Source of the DNA: JACJXF01 sp038316435
GTDB lineage: Bacteria; Bacteroidota; Bacteroidia; Bacteroidales; GCA-2748055
Length of the DNA stretch: 64,000 bases
Assembly (NCBI GenBank): GCA_038316435.1
Contig: JBBQAQ010000020.1
Location: 1-64,000, forward strand
Direction: 5' to 3'
Shown: piece by piece, positions 16,579-25,158 of the stretch
Numbering within the stretch: the first letter of the stretch is position 1
How the letters are laid out: the number at the start of each line of letters is the position of its first letter
Notes under the pieces: generated by a model
Database searches by the model: none
Seen by the model: only the letters and a program-made list of their open reading frames with translations
Told to the model about the DNA's origin: nothing
Position numbers and translations under genes: made by a program

Positions 16579-16888
16579 AAACAATTTTCTTGCGAATCTT
16601 GAAGGATCCTATACCTCTTTCAAAAAGTATGACATTTTACATGCAGTATCTTCGTTGTACGCAAATGATAAACATACAGATCTTAACCCCCTTGAAGACT
16701 GGATGATGAATCTTTCAGAATGGAATTTAGATAAACCAACAGCCAAAAACAATGAAGCAGATTTTACGGAAAGTGAAATTGTAATTGAAGGCTGGATGAG
16801 TACTACCAACTGGGAAAACACAAATCAATTTGAACAGGAAATACCCCTTGAAGACTGGATGATGAATCCAATTGTCTGGAACAAATAA
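16487..16888 (+). CDS. Small secreted protein with Glu-x-Trp-Met repeats
   Basis: Up to 133 residues. The N-terminus (MFLPGRFLAVAVAMMVMSL, cleavage after Thr-Lys-Ala-Gln) is a convincing signal peptide, but its only starts are TTG codons at 16487 or 16493, inside rsmI; ATGs at 16526 or 16529 would leave a very short signal. The mature part holds three related motifs: PLEDWMMNLSEWN, IVIEGWMSTTNWEN and PLEDWMMNPIVWNK. The first and third share 24 identical bases (16688-16711 and 16844-16867). I recall similar Glu-x-Trp-Met small proteins in Bacteroidota, but no function. A terminator follows, so it is a real transcription end. Confidence is high that it is coding, low on the start. Confidence 0.65.
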   Translation: MFLPGRFLAVAVAMMVMSLVSLSTKAQKTSENNFLANLEGSYTSFKKYDILHAVSSLYANDKHTDLNPLEDWMMNLSEWNLDKPTAKNNEADFTESEIVIEGWMSTTNWENTNQFEQEIPLEDWMMNPIVWNK

Positions 16889-16907
16889 AATCAAACAGCA
16901 CTACTCT

Positions 16908-16952
16908 AAGGCTGGTCGGATTAAAGCCGATTACCAGCCTTTTACTTTTTTA
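16908..16952 (+). terminator. Rho-independent terminator after the small secreted gene
   Basis: Arms AAGGCTGGT (16908-16916) and ACCAGCCTT (16933-16941) pair perfectly, with an inner CGG/CCG pairing. The tail TTTACTTTTTT follows. Confidence 0.8.
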
Positions 16953-16988
16953 AGACTCAAGTACGATTCTGAAACTCCTGTCTCTTCT

Positions 16989-18155
16989 TTATAACTCTTC
17001 GGTAGTTTTTGATGAAGGTATTCTAAAGATTGGCTTACCTAAAAATCTTTCTATTTTCTTTAGATTTGGCATATCTTTTTTGTTTACAAATGTTAGTGCA
17101 ACTCCGGATTTTTCAGCGCGGGCTGTACGACCAATCCGGTGGATATAATCTTCAGGATCACGGGGTACATCGTAATTGATTATGAGGTCGAGATCTACGA
17201 CATCAATCCCCCGGGAAATAATATCCGTTGCCACAAGAATTTGCAATTTCTTATTTTTAAAATCACGCATCACCTGTTCCCTTTCTTTCTGCTCCAAGTC
17301 GGAATGTATTGCTCCCACAGTAAGTTTGAGTTTTTTAAGCGCTGTATTGATTTCCTTAACACGGATTTTTGATGATGCAAAAATTATAGCTCCCGAAACA
17401 TCGTCTTTGGAAAACAGCTCAACTATTTTATTTAGTTTTTCCTGTTCTTCCAGCATATAAACTCCCTGAATAGCCCCATCTACAGGCTTGGAAGTGGCAA
17501 TATCAATCTGAAGTGGATTATTTAAAATACTTTTTGCCAGAGTCCTCATTCGGGGTGGCATGGTTGCAGAGAAAAGAAGTGTTTGCCTCTTTTTAGGCAT
17601 CAGCTTTATAATGGTCATGATGTCGTCGTAAAATCCCATATCGAGCATACGATCTGCTTCATCCAAAATTAGATATTCAAGGTGGGAAAGATCAACATAA
17701 CCTAATGCAAGGTGAGAAAGAAGTCTGCCTGGAGTTGCAATTACAATTTCTGCACCCATAACCAGAGCGGTCTTTTGCTGCTCCCAACCCGATGAATCGC
17801 CTCCCCCGTAAACAGAAATAAAACTAAGGTTCATAAAATACCCGAACCCCTCAAGTTGCTGATCGATTTGCATAGCCAACTCGCGGGTAGGAACAATGAT
17901 CATAGTATAAATCTTCTTCCCGTCAACATTTTTATCACAAAGCCGGTTGAGAATTGGAAGGAGAAATGCGGCCGTTTTTCCGGTGCCGGTCTGCGCACAT
18001 CCAAGTACATCTTTACCTTCCATAATTGCCGGAATGGCCTGAACCTGAATGGGAGTAGGCTTATCGTAGCCCATGGCGTCTATTCCTTGATATACTTCGT
18101 CTCTGAAATTAAACTGTAAGAACTCTGACACTGTTTCTGATATTTGATTATTCAA
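16989..18155 (-). CDS. DEAD-box ATP-dependent RNA helicase
   Basis: A 388-residue helicase core with little extension. Visible motifs in order: the Q motif GYDKPTPIQVQAIP, AQTGTGKTAAFLLP, PTRELAMQ, TPGRLL, DEAD in LILDEADRMLDMGF, SAT, VATDIISRGIDVVD, and HRIGRTARAEKSG. It matches the RhlE-like group by domain content. The long basic C-terminal tail of many RhlE proteins is missing, so it may be a minimal version. It probably acts in ribosome assembly or mRNA decay. It converges with the small secreted gene, and a terminator lies between them. Confidence 0.92.
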   Translation of the reverse strand: MNNQISETVSEFLQFNFRDEVYQGIDAMGYDKPTPIQVQAIPAIMEGKDVLGCAQTGTGKTAAFLLPILNRLCDKNVDGKKIYTMIIVPTRELAMQIDQQLEGFGYFMNLSFISVYGGGDSSGWEQQKTALVMGAEIVIATPGRLLSHLALGYVDLSHLEYLILDEADRMLDMGFYDDIMTIIKLMPKKRQTLLFSATMPPRMRTLAKSILNNPLQIDIATSKPVDGAIQGVYMLEEQEKLNKIVELFSKDDVSGAIIFASSKIRVKEINTALKKLKLTVGAIHSDLEQKEREQVMRDFKNKKLQILVATDIISRGIDVVDLDLIINYDVPRDPEDYIHRIGRTARAEKSGVALTFVNKKDMPNLKKIERFLGKPIFRIPSSKTTEEL

Positions 18156-18355
18156 TTATATTTTGGCTTAAAGTTAATGGTGAATTTCTAATCCGGCAAA
18201 TCGAATGGTACTTTTCCTTTTTTCGAGGGATTTTTGACCGGTGCAAGTTAGGCATTTTCTGAGGTTTTTTTATAACGGTTATTTTCTTGTGAACATTAGC
18301 CTTTGATTTAAGCATCTGCGACCTTCTTGCTTCAACCTAGCATTAAATAAAATTA

Positions 18356-18363
18356 TACATTTG
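18356..18363 (+). promoter_or_regulatory. -7 box of the HAD phosphatase gene
   Basis: TACATTTG matches TAnnTTTG exactly, 14 bases before the TTG start at 18378. The transcript would have a leader of only about ten bases. Confidence 0.45.
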
Positions 18364-18377
18364 CAAAAAAATCTTAT

Positions 18378-19070
18378 TTGAAAGCATACAAACATATATT
18401 CTTTGATCTCGATCGTACTCTCTGGGACTTTGATGCCAACTCACGTGAAGCACTCACCGATGTCTTCAGAAGTCATAATCTGGATCGGTATTTTGAATCC
18501 CCCGAACCTTTCATAAAAAGTTACCATAGACACAATGAAGTTCTCTGGAACCGCTATCGCGACGGGCATATCAAAAAAGAATTGCTGCGTTCGCTCCGGT
18601 TTGAACTTACTTTAAGGGATGTTAAAATAATTAATCATGATCTGGCGAAGGAGATAGGTGAAGAGTATCTACAACTTAGTACAGAAAAAACCATTCTTTT
18701 CCCTTTTACACATGAGATTCTTGCATATCTTAAGGAAAAATATCCTCTTTATATCATTACCAATGGTTTTCGTGAGACCCAGTTCAGCAAGATGAAAAAC
18801 TGTGATCTGGAGAAATATTTTGAACATGTTTTCACTTCGGAGACTATTGGGATTAACAAACCACATCCGAAGATTTTTCAGTGGGCGATGTCATCAGTTA
18901 ATGGCAAAAAAGATGAATGCCTTATGATCGGAGACGATTTTGATGTAGATATTCTGGGTGCCAAAAGCAGTGGAATGGACCAGGTTTTCTTTAACCCAGA
19001 GAAGTTGGTTACAAAAATAAAACCCAGTTATGAAATTAGTTCACTTATTGAGTTGAAGAATTTTTTGTAA
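18378..19070 (+). CDS. HAD-family nucleotidase (YjjG-like)
   Basis: A 230-residue haloacid-dehalogenase phosphatase. Motif I is FFDLDRTLWDFD near the start, motif II YIITNGF, the lysine region GINKPHPKIF, and motif III/IV MIGDDFDVDILGA. A helical cap lies between motifs I and II (subfamily IA). Sequence style fits YjjG, a 5'-nucleotidase active on pyrimidine nucleotides including non-canonical ones. The start is TTG; no ATG lies close enough, because motif I begins at residue 8. The stop TAA abuts the dnaB stop on the opposite strand with no bases between. Confidence 0.88.
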   Translation: MKAYKHIFFDLDRTLWDFDANSREALTDVFRSHNLDRYFESPEPFIKSYHRHNEVLWNRYRDGHIKKELLRSLRFELTLRDVKIINHDLAKEIGEEYLQLSTEKTILFPFTHEILAYLKEKYPLYIITNGFRETQFSKMKNCDLEKYFEHVFTSETIGINKPHPKIFQWAMSSVNGKKDECLMIGDDFDVDILGAKSSGMDQVFFNPEKLVTKIKPSYEISSLIELKNFL

Positions 19071-20594
19071 TTAAAATGGCTGATCTTCAAAGCCGCTGTT
19101 TCTAGCAATATCAAATGATTTATCCCTGCCTTTCTTAAAATCCTCATTCATTTTTGAGCCGAAGGTTACAGCAGGAGTTCCGGCTTCTTCGCCGAAAACT
19201 GGACTAATTTCCTCAAGGTCAGTGAATTTCGCAAATTCTTCTCGAAATCGAAGGCTTACGTCGCCAATGGCACCATTTCTGTGCTTTGCAATAATAATTT
19301 CCGCCATGCCCTTTGTTGAATTACCTTCATCATCTTCAACGAGACCATATTTTTCAGCTCGGTGGATAAAGCAAACGATATCGGCATCCTGCTCAATTGC
19401 ACCCGATTCACGAAGGTCGGAAAGCTGTGGCCGTTTTGAGCCGGAACGAAGTTCAACACTACGGTTTAGCTGCGAAAGTGCAATAATCGGAACATTCAGC
19501 TCTTTTGCAATTCCTTTGAGTGCTCGGGAAATTGTACTTACCTCCTGCTCCCGGTTTCCTTTGGAGTCACCTGGTCCACTCATAAGCTGAAGATAATCGA
19601 TGATAATAATCTGAATATCATAAAGGTTCTTCAAACGACGGCATTTGGCGCGAATCTCATAAATGGAAATTGCAGGTGTATCGTCGATGAATATCGGTGC
19701 TTCAATTAGACCTTTGATCCTGTATTCCAGTTGTTCCCATTCATATTTTTCAAGCCGTCCGTTACGAATTCTATCGGAAGGCAACTCAGTTTCAGCCACA
19801 ATCAGACGGTTTACTAACTGAATGGATGACATTTCAAGTGAGAACAGAGCAACGGCACGTTTATGATCTACTGCCATATTTCGAGCCATAGATAGTACAA
19901 AAGCCGTTTTACCCATTGATGGCCTTGCAGCGATGATGATAAGGTCAGAACGTTGCCAACCCGAAGTCATTCGGTCGAGTTTTGTAAAACCTGTAGGTAC
20001 GCCGCTCAGAGCATCCTCTCGTTTCGATGCCTCTTCAATCTGGTGAATGGCTTCTTTTATAAGCTGATTAAGTTTTGCTGTTTCTTTTTTGATGTTTCCC
20101 TCGGCGATCTCAAAAAGCTGAGCTTCGGAGAAATCGAGGAGTTCATCAACATCATACGAGTCGTCGTAAGCTCGGGTCTGTATTTCAGAGGCCACGCGAA
20201 TTAACTCCCTCTGAATATATTTCTGCGCAACAATTCTGGCATGGTATTCAAGGTGGGCTGCAGATGCGATGCGCGAAGTAAGCTGAGTGATATACAATGC
20301 TCCACCAATTTCAGCGAGAAGCTCCTTTTTCTTTAATTCTTCGGTAACCGTAAGGATATCAATAGGTTCTTCACGAGTGGACAAATCAATAATTGCCCGG
20401 TACATTTTCTGATGAGCCTCTTTATAAAAACTTTCGGGTTTGAGGATATCCAAAACAGCAATTACAGCATCTTTTTCAAGCATAATTGCCCCGAGTACCG
20501 CTTCTTCCAGATCCATTGCCTGTGGCGGCATCCGGCCATAATCCTGATTTCCTTTAGCAAGCGATGTCTCTTTTTTTGGATTTTTAACAGCCAT
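19071..20594 (-). CDS. dnaB: Replicative DNA helicase DnaB
   Basis: A 507-residue hexameric helicase. The N-terminal domain (MPPQAMDLEEAVLGAIMLEKDA onward) contacts primase. The C-terminal RecA-like domain has Walker A ARPSMGKTAF, Walker B IIIIDYLQLM, ALSQLNRSVELR and SDLRESGAIEQDAD. Length is normal and no intein is present. Its promoter box TACCTTTG lies on the complement of 20620-20627, 26 bases before the start. It converges on the HAD gene. Confidence 0.96.
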   Translation of the reverse strand: MAVKNPKKETSLAKGNQDYGRMPPQAMDLEEAVLGAIMLEKDAVIAVLDILKPESFYKEAHQKMYRAIIDLSTREEPIDILTVTEELKKKELLAEIGGALYITQLTSRIASAAHLEYHARIVAQKYIQRELIRVASEIQTRAYDDSYDVDELLDFSEAQLFEIAEGNIKKETAKLNQLIKEAIHQIEEASKREDALSGVPTGFTKLDRMTSGWQRSDLIIIAARPSMGKTAFVLSMARNMAVDHKRAVALFSLEMSSIQLVNRLIVAETELPSDRIRNGRLEKYEWEQLEYRIKGLIEAPIFIDDTPAISIYEIRAKCRRLKNLYDIQIIIIDYLQLMSGPGDSKGNREQEVSTISRALKGIAKELNVPIIALSQLNRSVELRSGSKRPQLSDLRESGAIEQDADIVCFIHRAEKYGLVEDDEGNSTKGMAEIIIAKHRNGAIGDVSLRFREEFAKFTDLEEISPVFGEEAGTPAVTFGSKMNEDFKKGRDKSFDIARNSGFEDQPF

Positions 20595-20619
20595 ATTTCA
20601 CTCCCGATTATTATGAGTC

Positions 20620-20627
20620 CAAAGGTA
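20620..20627 (-). promoter_or_regulatory. -7 box of dnaB
   Basis: TACCTTTG on the minus strand, 26 bases upstream of the dnaB ATG, is an exact TAnnTTTG match. No good -33 TTTG is visible. Confidence 0.45.
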
Positions 20628-20799
20628 GAAAAATCACTTCCTTATTCTACTATTTTGGAAGTTAAGTTTTGAATTGTGCATAAATTACAAATTCAATTAT
20701 AAAAAATCACAGCCCATAGATACAGAAGATCATTTAAACACGAAAATGAATGTTCAAATAATCTGATAAAAAACTATTTTTACAGTAAATATTTCCCTG

Positions 20800-21606
20800 A
20801 TGATTCTCTTCCCGAACGCAAAAATTAACCTTGGACTTCATATTCTTCATAAAAGAGAAGATAATTTCCATGAACTTGAAACGATGATGTATCCTGTGGG
20901 TTTGTGCGATATATTGGAATTTTTGCCCTCACCTGAAATAGCCACTAATCTACGAATGAGTGGCATTCCGGTTACCGGAGAAATGGAGGAAAATCTGGTA
21001 TACAAAGCATATCTGCTGTTGAAGGATTCTTTTAAACTGCCGGAGTTAAAAATTCATCTTCACAAAATAATTCCAACCGGTGCAGGTTTGGGTGGAGGAT
21101 CTTCTGATGCAGCGTTTATGTTGAAAGGTTTGGACAAATTTTTTGGTTTGAATCTCAGCATTAAGGAATTAAAGGGATATGCGGAAATTCTGGGAAGTGA
21201 CTGTAGCTTTTTTATTGAGAACCTACCTGCAATGGCCGCTGGAAGAGGTGAAATACTTACATCTGCCAGTAGTATTTTGAACAACAATAAAATTGTTCTT
21301 TATTTCCCGGGATTTCCGGTATCAACAAAGGATGCGTATAGCGGTGTAATTCCGGATTCAAAACGAGATTCTCTAAATGGAATAATTGGATCAGGAGTTT
21401 CAAACTGGAAAGGAACTTTGGTGAACGATTTTGAAAAAACTGTTTTTAAGAAATTCCCTAGACTTGAAGATTTGAAAAATAAACTTTATCGGAATGGTGC
21501 AGTTTATGCATCGATGAGCGGCAGCGGATCTGCTGTTTTCGGGGTGTTTGATAGGGATTTTGAGATGCCAGAAGATTTGTATGAATATCTTATTTGGGAA
21601 TCTTAG
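20800..21606 (+). CDS. ispE: 4-diphosphocytidyl-2-C-methyl-D-erythritol kinase
   Basis: A 268-residue GHMP kinase of the MEP isoprenoid pathway. It phosphorylates CDP-methylerythritol. Signatures are FPNAKINLGLHILHKREDNFHELETMM at the N-terminus, the ATP loop PTGAGLGGGSSDAA, ILGSDCSFFI, and the C-terminal SMSGSGSAVFGVF. Length is normal. It stands alone, followed by copy 2 of the dispersed repeat in the convergent spacer. Confidence 0.95.
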   Translation: MILFPNAKINLGLHILHKREDNFHELETMMYPVGLCDILEFLPSPEIATNLRMSGIPVTGEMEENLVYKAYLLLKDSFKLPELKIHLHKIIPTGAGLGGGSSDAAFMLKGLDKFFGLNLSIKELKGYAEILGSDCSFFIENLPAMAAGRGEILTSASSILNNNKIVLYFPGFPVSTKDAYSGVIPDSKRDSLNGIIGSGVSNWKGTLVNDFEKTVFKKFPRLEDLKNKLYRNGAVYASMSGSGSAVFGVFDRDFEMPEDLYEYLIWES

Positions 21607-21626
21607 TTTTACCAATCTGGTAAAAT

Positions 21627-21712
21627 ACATCCGGGGTTTAAACCCCTCCAGTTTAATGTGGTGAAAAACTAAAAATCAGCTTATGCGAATGACCTTTTTT
21701 TGAAAAACGCAA
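21627..21712 (-). repeat. Dispersed intergenic repeat, copy 2
   Basis: The reverse complement of 21627-21682 matches 383-438, and weaker similarity continues to about 21712. It contains the 14-base palindrome GGGGTTTAAACCCC (21633-21646), which is partly lost in copy 1. Like copy 1 it lies between convergent genes. Confidence 0.7.
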
Positions 21713-21740
21713 AGTATTTTCGCCCTCAAAAGAATACAAA

Positions 21741-21789
21741 TCTCCGTAACTCCCTGCATAAATTAGCATTATGCAAAGTGTTACGGAGA
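21741..21789 (-). terminator. Two-part hairpin after the biotin-carrier gene
   Basis: Outer arms TCTCCGTAAC (21741-21750) and GTTACGGAGA (21780-21789) and inner arms TGCATAA and TTATGCA are exact complements, separated by 4-base internal loops. On the minus strand the stem is followed by TTTGTATTCTTTT, so it probably ends the operon at 21813-23750. Confidence 0.6.
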
Positions 21790-21812
21790 AATATGCGGCA
21801 AATACTAAATAC

Positions 21813-22193
21813 CTATTCCACCTCAGCAATCAGGAAATTTTTGGGGATAGTATCTCCCTCTTTAACAAAAATTTTCTTCAGTTTTCCTGCAACGGGAATG
21901 GTAACTATATTCCTCATTTTCATTGCTTCGAGGATAAGTATTGGCTCACCGGCTTCCATCTTTTTTCCTTCGCTAACGAAGATTTTCAGGATGGTTCCGG
22001 GAATATATGACAAGATCATTTTAGGATCGGCTGGCTTGTAAGGTTTGCGGTTTTCAAACTTCTTTGTATAATGCGTGTTATAAACCGTTTCCTCAATCTC
22101 AAGCGTTTTGAATGGTGTATCCAATACGTTTCCTGTGTTCTCAATCTCATTTTCCATTGAAGAACTTTTCTTCTTATTTTTAGTTTCCGTCAT
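21813..22193 (-). CDS. Biotin carboxyl carrier protein
   Basis: A 126-residue protein. Residues about 55-126 form a biotinyl domain with the biotin lysine in LILEAMKMRN. The N-terminal 50 residues are a charged linker. It lies 12 bases after the carboxyltransferase gene, and the pair lacks a biotin carboxylase. That layout resembles the decarboxylase-type enzymes (methylmalonyl-CoA or related acyl-CoA decarboxylase, MmdA with MmdC-like carrier), but no membrane beta subunit is adjacent. It may share the biotin carboxylase at 42.4-43.9 kb. Function beyond biotin carriage is inference. Confidence 0.88.
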   Translation of the reverse strand: MTETKNKKKSSSMENEIENTGNVLDTPFKTLEIEETVYNTHYTKKFENRKPYKPADPKMILSYIPGTILKIFVSEGKKMEAGEPILILEAMKMRNIVTIPVAGKLKKIFVKEGDTIPKNFLIAEVE

Positions 22194-22205
22194 AATTCTT
22201 AGAGA

Positions 22206-23750
22206 TTAAAATGGTGGAATTCCGTGCTTTTTTCTTGGCATTGAAATGTCTTTTCTTAATGACACATCAATAGCGTGAATAAGCATAGAGCGGGTTTCGC
22301 CCGGCTCAATTACCGAATCGATATAGCCTTTTGCTGCAGCAACATAAGGATTTGCGAACTTCTCTTTATATTCCTCAACTTTTTGTTTTCTCATGGCTTC
22401 AGGATCAGCCGCGGTAGTAATCTCTTTTTTGAAGATTATATTTGCAGCACCTTCCGGACCCATAACCGCAATTTCTGCTGATGGCCATGCGAACACGAAG
22501 TCGGCTCTAAGATGGCGTGAATTCATTGCAATATAACCTCCACCGTATGCTTTCCGAAGGATTACAGTAATTTTAGGTACAGTAGCTTCACTGTATGAAT
22601 AAAGAATTTTTGCACCATGGCGGATAACGCCGGCATGTTCCTGGTCAACACCGGGGAGATAGCCGGGAAGGTCAACAAGGGTTACAATCGGAACATTGAA
22701 TGCATCGCAGAAACGGATGAATCGGGCAGCTTTATCCGACGAATCGACATCGAGGACACCTGCAAGAACCAAAGGTTGGTTGCACACAAATCCAACTGAA
22801 CCACCGTTAATTTTTCCAAAACCTATAACCATATTTGCTGCCCAGAGTTCCTGAACTTCAAGAAAGTCTGAATCATCAACAATACTTTTGATAACATCAC
22901 GTACATCATAAGGCTGACGGGCATCTTCAGGAATGATTTTGGTAATTTTGTATTGTTTTTTTGGAGGTTTCGGGGGAGTTGCTATAGGTTTCTCAGTATT
23001 GCTCCATGGGAGGAAAGTGAGAAGCTTTTTAATTTGCTGAAAGCACTCTTCTTCGCTCAATGCAAAGAAATGGGCATTTCCGGTGATTTCGGCATGAACA
23101 CGTGCACCGCCAAGCTCTTCCATAGATATTTCTTCACCAAGAACGGTTTTAATTACCTCCGGACCGGTAATGAACATCTTGGAAATCTTGTCTACAACAA
23201 ATACAAAATCGGTTAAAGCAGGAGAATAAACAGCTCCACCTGCGCATGGACCAAGGATAACAGATATCTGAGGGATTACGCCAGAAGCGAGAGTATTTCT
23301 AAAGAAAATCTCACCATAACCAGCCAAAGAGTTCACACCTTCCTGAATACGGGCACCTCCCGAATCGTTGATACCAATCAGAGGCATTCTCATTTTCAGC
23401 GAATGATCCATGATTTTAGTAATCTTGCGCGCATGCATTGAACCAAGGGATCCACCGGCAACTGTAAAGTCCTGAGCAAAAATGCAGATGGGCTTTCCAT
23501 GAATGGTTCCAGTTCCGATAATTACACCATCACCATGGAGAGTCTTCTTTTCCATGTCGAAGTCGCGGGCATCATGCTCAACAAAAAGATCGTATTCGTT
23601 GAAGGAATCTTTGTCTACCAAAGCCATTATCCTTTCACGGGCAGTGAGCTTGCCCATGGCATTTTGTTTTTGAATTGCCTGTTCCCCTCCGCCAAGAAGC
23701 ACTTGTTCTCTTCTTTTCTTGAGATCCAGAATTTTTTTATTAATAGGCAT
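22206..23750 (-). CDS. Acyl-CoA carboxyltransferase subunit (propionyl/methylmalonyl-CoA type)
   Basis: A 514-residue carboxyltransferase with the two crotonase-like halves of the PccB/MmdA family. Visible motifs are GKLTARERI, GINDSGGARIQEG, GPCAGGAVYSPALTDF, GVLDVDSSDKAARFIRFCD, VDLPGYLPGVDQEH and ILRKAYGGGYIAMNS. It transfers CO2 between biotin and an acyl-CoA, probably propionyl/(S)-methylmalonyl-CoA. It is first in a two-gene operon with the carrier protein. The second carboxyltransferase, at 43.9 kb, is about the same length (518 residues) with the same motif set but clearly different sequence, so the two loci are old paralogues. Confidence 0.92.
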   Translation of the reverse strand: MPINKKILDLKKRREQVLLGGGEQAIQKQNAMGKLTARERIMALVDKDSFNEYDLFVEHDARDFDMEKKTLHGDGVIIGTGTIHGKPICIFAQDFTVAGGSLGSMHARKITKIMDHSLKMRMPLIGINDSGGARIQEGVNSLAGYGEIFFRNTLASGVIPQISVILGPCAGGAVYSPALTDFVFVVDKISKMFITGPEVIKTVLGEEISMEELGGARVHAEITGNAHFFALSEEECFQQIKKLLTFLPWSNTEKPIATPPKPPKKQYKITKIIPEDARQPYDVRDVIKSIVDDSDFLEVQELWAANMVIGFGKINGGSVGFVCNQPLVLAGVLDVDSSDKAARFIRFCDAFNVPIVTLVDLPGYLPGVDQEHAGVIRHGAKILYSYSEATVPKITVILRKAYGGGYIAMNSRHLRADFVFAWPSAEIAVMGPEGAANIIFKKEITTAADPEAMRKQKVEEYKEKFANPYVAAAKGYIDSVIEPGETRSMLIHAIDVSLRKDISMPRKKHGIPPF

Positions 23751-24024
23751 ATATTACTGTTTTAGTTGAACTTAGAGGCTTTTTCAGCCCCAATTTTTCG
23801 AATTTTGCGAGTACAAGGTTAGTAATTCCAAAGAATTTAAAAAAATGAAACTGCTTATTTAGAGTCGGTTTAAGACGTTAAACAATTATAAATAAATCAC
23901 TTACCTAGTAAAGAATATTTTTCCCGTCAAGTAAATCTATTTTTTAGAATTTACGAACGAAATGGTCGAATTCTGTTTTCTGAAAAATGCTGATTCAAAA
24001 AAAAGTGCCGGGTTTTAAAACTAC

Positions 24025-25158
24025 TTATCTGGGTACCATCCTATATAAAAACGTTGCAATTACGGCAAAAATAAGGTTTGGTAACCATACAGCGAGAAGT
24101 GGAGGCAGTCTTCCCCCGATAGCGAACTGGGAAGAAAACTGCATAAATAAAATATAGGCAAAACTTACAGCCAATCCAGTTCCAAGTTGTGAGCCAATCC
24201 CACCTCTAACTTTTTTTGAAGAAACAGCAACCCCAATAAGGGTAAGTATAAATGTTGAGAACGGAAAGGCTGTTCTCTTGTATTTTTCAATGAGGTATGC
24301 CGTAAGGTTGGTTTCCCCCTGCATTCGCGACACCTCTATAAATTCATTTAACTCAGTAAAAGACATTGCCTCCACTGCATTAAGACGTCTTTCAAAATCA
24401 GCAGGTTGTAAAACCAACAAGGTATCTTTTGTATTTCCTTCCTTGATACTTTCTGTCATACCTGTAAGATCGCGACTGTAGTACCTGCGCATTGTCCAGA
24501 TATTTTTTGTTGAATCCCACGTAATCTGGTCTGCCATGGTTTTAGCGATAAGGCGTCCGCCTTCAAATTTTTCAATAGAGAAATTGTATCCTGTTCTGCT
24601 AACTGTGCTATAGCTCTCCAAATAAATAAATACTCCTGGTTCAACCTGTTTATGGATATTTTTCCTACTGAAAGTCTGGGGTTGTTTGTGGATGTATTTT
24701 TCCTCAAATTCAAGCTTAGTCTTATTCGCATTAGGGATTACAAAATTGCTAAGTACAAAAGCAAAGATTGTGATAACACTAGCAGAAATAAAATAAGGTA
24801 GAAGCATTCTCCTGAAACTCACACCGCTGCTTAGAATAGCAATAATTTCAGTGTTATACGCCATTTTGGAGGTAAAGAAAATAACAGAAATAAATGTGAA
24901 AAGAGAGCTGAAAAGAACCGCAAAATAAGGAATGAAGTTCAGGTAATAGTCAAAAATTATTTCTTTAATTGGAGTAGAAGTTTCGATGAAGTCGTCAAGT
25001 TTTTCAGAGATATCAAATATTACAGCGATAGCCAGAATTAGAAGAATGGAATAAAAAAATGTTCCAAGAAACTTCTTAATGATATATAAATCAATGATTT
25101 TTAGCCCGACAACATTTATAATCGTGTGGCTAATTTTTTTACCATTGTTGTTTTCCAT
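24025..25158 (-). CDS. lptG: LptF/LptG-family LPS export permease
   Basis: A 377-residue inner-membrane protein of the YjgP/YjgQ family, part of the LptB2FG ABC transporter that drives LPS to the outer membrane. Layout: transmembrane helices near 28-50, 65-95 and 110-130, a periplasmic beta-jellyroll (about 135-265), then three further helices (295-375). The N-terminal IIDLYIIKKFLGTFFYSI is typical. The start lies 43 bases inside tgt. No other in-frame ATG, GTG or TTG precedes the first helix, so the overlap seems real. LptF versus LptG cannot be told apart with certainty. Confidence 0.88.
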   Translation of the reverse strand: MENNNGKKISHTIINVVGLKIIDLYIIKKFLGTFFYSILLILAIAVIFDISEKLDDFIETSTPIKEIIFDYYLNFIPYFAVLFSSLFTFISVIFFTSKMAYNTEIIAILSSGVSFRRMLLPYFISASVITIFAFVLSNFVIPNANKTKLEFEEKYIHKQPQTFSRKNIHKQVEPGVFIYLESYSTVSRTGYNFSIEKFEGGRLIAKTMADQITWDSTKNIWTMRRYYSRDLTGMTESIKEGNTKDTLLVLQPADFERRLNAVEAMSFTELNEFIEVSRMQGETNLTAYLIEKYKRTAFPFSTFILTLIGVAVSSKKVRGGIGSQLGTGLAVSFAYILFMQFSSQFAIGGRLPPLLAVWLPNLIFAVIATFLYRMVPR

